A stretch of 23,169 nucleotides of DNA from Candidatus Desantisiibacteriota bacterium (GTDB taxonomy: Bacteria > JACRDZ01). Each line of letters begins with the position of its first letter. Position 1 is the stretch's first letter. The notes under the pieces are model-generated. The model was not told the DNA's origin, did not search any database, and worked only from the letters and a program-made list of their open reading frames with translations. Positions 21,005 through 23,169 of this stretch are shown here, piece after piece. The position numbers and the translations under genes are program-made. The DNA lies in assembly GCA_016209155.1 (NCBI GenBank), contig JACQWU010000312.1, positions 1-23,169 of the forward strand, in the 5' to 3' direction.

Positions 21005-21874
21005 TTATGTAATTGAACAGCACACATAAACTTCCCCTAAACTACAGGGAGTTATTTTATTATATATAGAATAAGCATCTTTTTTATTTTTGCAAATACC
21101 AAAAATTGTTGATCCGCTTCCTGACAATAAAGCATTCTGAGCACCTGATCCAAGCAAAAAATCTTTAATATCTTTTAATTCAGGATAATACTTAAAAACA
21201 ACTCTTTCCATATCATTATACAGCATTTTAAATATTTTTTCTTCATTGCCTTTTTTTAAACAGTTTATTATTTCATTAATATCCTTTTGTTCAGGCGTAT
21301 CATTTATAAGATCAAAATTTTCATATGCCCATCGCGTTGAAACACCTTTGGGAGGTTTTATCAAAATAAACCAGATTTTTGGAAGAGACGGCAAGGAAAA
21401 AACTTTTTCACCTTTTCCTGTGACAAGAGCAGTTCCTCTATAGAGAAAAAAAGGAACATCAGAACCTATTTTTTCTCCCATCTGCGCTAATATCTCTTTT
21501 GGCAAATTAGTATTCCATAGTCTGTTAACCCCAATTAGTGTTGCCGCTGCATCACTGCTCCCACCACCCAGGCCGGCGGAGGCGGGAATACCTTTTTTTA
21601 TTTTTATTATACAGCCGTCTTTTATTTTTAAAGTTTCCTTAAAAATTTTCGCGGCTTTAAAAACCAAATTTGTTTCATCCCAGGGGATGTCAATACTATT
21701 ACTTCCGCCTGAATTAAGTATCTCAATTATACCCGTAGAATTTATTTCTAATGAAATTACATCATGCAAATCCAATTTCTGCATAATGCTTTCAATCTCA
21801 TGATAACCATCCGTACGTTTTTCTTTTATTTTTAAAAATAAATTTACTTTAGCATATGCATTTAATGTTATCAT
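21005..21874 (-). CDS. ispE: 4-diphosphocytidyl-2-C-methyl-D-erythritol kinase
   Basis: About 289 residues. GHMP kinase of the MEP pathway of isoprenoid synthesis. Motifs: LNAYAKVNLFLKIKEKRTDG and YHEIES at the N-terminus, the ATP loop PASAGLGGGSSDAAATL, GSDVPFFL, and LLSGSGSTIFGI near the C-terminus. The frame extends upstream to a TTG at 21955, but that would add 27 unrelated residues; homology begins at the ATG at 21874. No clear ribosome binding site precedes this ATG, and a TTGACA lies at 21908-21913, so the mRNA may be leaderless or nearly so. First gene of the ispE-spoVG-glmU-prs-rplY run, divergent from wzz. Confidence 0.94.
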   Translation of the reverse strand: MITLNAYAKVNLFLKIKEKRTDGYHEIESIMQKLDLHDVISLEINSTGIIEILNSGGSNSIDIPWDETNLVFKAAKIFKETLKIKDGCIIKIKKGIPASAGLGGGSSDAAATLIGVNRLWNTNLPKEILAQMGEKIGSDVPFFLYRGTALVTGKGEKVFSLPSLPKIWFILIKPPKGVSTRWAYENFDLINDTPEQKDINEIINCLKKGNEEKIFKMLYNDMERVVFKYYPELKDIKDFLLGSGAQNALLSGSGSTIFGICKNKKDAYSIYNKITPCSLGEVYVCCSIT

Positions 21875-21941
21875 TACAAAGTATAAATAACATATAAAAT
21901 CAAAAAATGTCAAGAAAAATTTGGGAATCAATGTTTTTTTC

Positions 21942-21970
21942 TTGATTTTATTCAAATTTCCTTATATTAT
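21942..21970 (+). promoter_or_regulatory. Promoter for the wzz-like gene
   Basis: TTGATT (21942-21947), a 17-base spacer and TATTAT (21965-21970), with the predicted start about 20 bases before the ATG at 21998. Confidence 0.5.
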
Positions 21971-21997
21971 ATAAAATTCAAATAAAGGGTATAATAA

Positions 21998-23169
21998 ATG
22001 ACGACTAATGACGAAATTGATTTAAAGCAATATATTGCTATTTTGAAAAAAAGGAAAAAATTAATTTTTCTAATATGGATATTAATAACTTTTTCAGCAT
22101 TTTTTTACAACATTTTAATGCCTAAAACTTATAGAGCCTCGGGTAAAATTTTTATTGACAAAAAAAAGATGGAAATTAAAATGGAACCTCAATTCCAAAC
22201 CTATTCTGAAGATATTTCAAGTAATACTTATGTTATGTTATTAACAAATAGAACATTATTAAATAACGTGATAGACAAGCTGAATAAATCAAATAAATTT
22301 AATATTAATCTGACTTATGACCAATTATCAAAAATGATAGTTATGAATAATATCCATAACGATCTGGACTCAAAAATAAATATTTTTGAAATAATAGTAG
22401 ATACGAGTGACCCGAATTTATCAAAAGATATATCTAATATCTTATTAGAAGAATATGTAAACTTTTTCCAGCAATTAAATTCAAAAAATAATAAGGATAT
22501 AAATGAATATATTACAAAACAGATTAGTGTAAGCCGGAGTACCTTGAATGAAGAAGAAACTAAATTAAAAAAATTTAAAGAAACTAATTCCCTGGAATTA
22601 TTACAAAAACAGATAAAAACCCATATCGATGATTTATCTGACAATGAAAGCAGTTTATTGAGAATAAATAATGATTTAATTGAAATGGAATACTTATATA
22701 ACCAGCTAAAGGAGGAATATAACCTGGGAAAACTTATTATATCCTCTCCTCTGGTTGAGAATAGTATTTTATACCAGGATTTAAGAAGAAGAATTCTGGA
22801 TTTGGAAATTAAAAAAGAATTAAAGGATACGATTAATGATACAAAAGAAACTCTTTCCGGTGTAATAAAAAATATTTTAGAAAAACAGGATTTCCAAATT
22901 GATAATCTAAAAATTAAGAAAATAAATATTGAAAAAAACATTGAAAAACTCAAAAAAGGAATATTTGAATATCAATCTAAAATTGCCTCTCTTGAACTGT
23001 CAAAGCAGGTATTGGAAAGAAATTTTACTTTGGCTCAAAAAGCATATTTAATGCTTTCCAATAAACTTGAAGAAATTATCATAGAAGATAAAGTTCAACC
23101 GGCTTCAATGAAAATTATTGAATATGCGGAAGCTCCCAAAAATCCAATTTCCCCTAAAATTTTAAGGAA
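21998..23169 (+). CDS. Wzz/GumC-type polysaccharide chain-length or export protein (5' part)
   Basis: 390 residues to the window edge, with the frame still open. The N-terminus DEIDLKQYIAILKKRKK leads into a transmembrane helix (LIFLIWILITFSAFFYNIL) and then MPKTYRASGKIFIDKK, the Wzz domain signature. A long coiled-coil region follows (about residues 165-345, rich in Lys, Glu, Asn and Leu). The last residues, VQPASMKIIEYAEAPKNPIS and PK, are the proline-rich GNVR-region motif that precedes the second transmembrane helix of polysaccharide co-polymerases. It should span the inner membrane and control or export a surface polysaccharide. ATG at 21998 with AAAGGG eight bases upstream. A C-terminal kinase domain could follow outside the window; this cannot be decided here. 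Confidence 0.88.
   Translation, partial: MTTNDEIDLKQYIAILKKRKKLIFLIWILITFSAFFYNILMPKTYRASGKIFIDKKKMEIKMEPQFQTYSEDISSNTYVMLLTNRTLLNNVIDKLNKSNKFNINLTYDQLSKMIVMNNIHNDLDSKINIFEIIVDTSDPNLSKDISNILLEEYVNFFQQLNSKNNKDINEYITKQISVSRSTLNEEETKLKKFKETNSLELLQKQIKTHIDDLSDNESSLLRINNDLIEMEYLYNQLKEEYNLGKLIISSPLVENSILYQDLRRRILDLEIKKELKDTINDTKETLSGVIKNILEKQDFQIDNLKIKKINIEKNIEKLKKGIFEYQSKIASLELSKQVLERNFTLAQKAYLMLSNKLEEIIIEDKVQPASMKIIEYAEAPKNPISPKILR

Noticed and set aside
21875-21955. 27-residue hydrophobic N-terminal extension of IspE from a TTG
   Set aside because: IspE is cytoplasmic and homology begins at the ATG at 21874.
22315-22953. Long minus-strand open frame opposite the wzz-like gene
   Set aside because: It is an antisense shadow of the coiled-coil coding region, rich in Phe, Ser and Ile, with no recognisable domain.

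Overview
The window looks like chromosomal DNA from an uncultivated, AT-rich, Gram-negative bacterium. An LptE-type outer-membrane lipoprotein, a Wzz-type polysaccharide protein and an Rhs-type surface protein point to an outer envelope. A CooC-type nickel-insertion ATPase hints at anaerobic carbon monoxide or acetyl-CoA chemistry. The gene order ispE-spoVG-(tRNA-Gln)-glmU-prs-rplY-pth is the one familiar from Firmicutes, here in a genome with an outer-membrane signature. I cannot name the phylum from sequence alone; a candidate phylum represented by metagenome bins is the most natural guess.

Layout. (1) 1-1740 is a graveyard of accessory genes on the minus strand: an ORF6N-domain gene cut short, a RhuM-family pseudogene with frameshifts and an internal deletion, and an open frame joining a Cas3 HD nuclease domain to a DUF1016/YhcG N-terminal domain. 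No CRISPR array or other cas gene is present. (2) 1741-2150 holds a strong hairpin, the first copy of a dispersed two-hairpin element and a good sigma70-type promoter. (3) 2173-5079 is a GC-richer gene for a large lipoprotein with an HExxH metalloprotease-like motif and LVIVD propeller repeats, facing a small PilZ gene. (4) 5631-9422 is a decayed Rhs/YD-repeat gene in three out-of-register pieces. (5) 9460-10913 is a carbon-starvation transporter (cstA) with an internal deletion and frame change, followed by ccdA. (6) 11813-12150 is rpsT with its promoter, convergent with lptE. (7) 12820-13375 carries a REP-like hairpin, a second copy of the two-hairpin element abutting the 3' end of tmRNA, and the tmRNA itself, whose 5' end overlaps the 3' end of cooC. 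(8) 14204-16111 is a TPR protein gene with a clear promoter. (9) 16089-21874 is the conserved housekeeping run pth, rplY, prs, glmU, tRNA-Gln, spoVG and ispE (transcribed right to left), with a MITE-like palindromic element and the third two-hairpin copy between pth and rplY. (10) 21942-23169 is a promoter and the 5' part of a wzz/GumC-like gene that runs off the window.

How it fits together. The housekeeping run serves translation (Pth, L25/CTC, tRNA-Gln, S20, tmRNA), nucleotide and cell-wall precursor supply (Prs, GlmU) and isoprenoid synthesis (IspE), and all of these genes are intact. The accessory genes to the left are repeatedly broken by out-of-frame internal deletions. Most intergenic gaps contain small dispersed palindromes or repeats. 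The most unusual points are the Cas3-HD/DUF1016 chimera, SpoVG with an inserted four-cysteine zinc-ribbon-like segment, the three-copy two-hairpin element, the cooC/tmRNA overlap, and a heptad motif placed just upstream of the start codons of three neighbouring genes.
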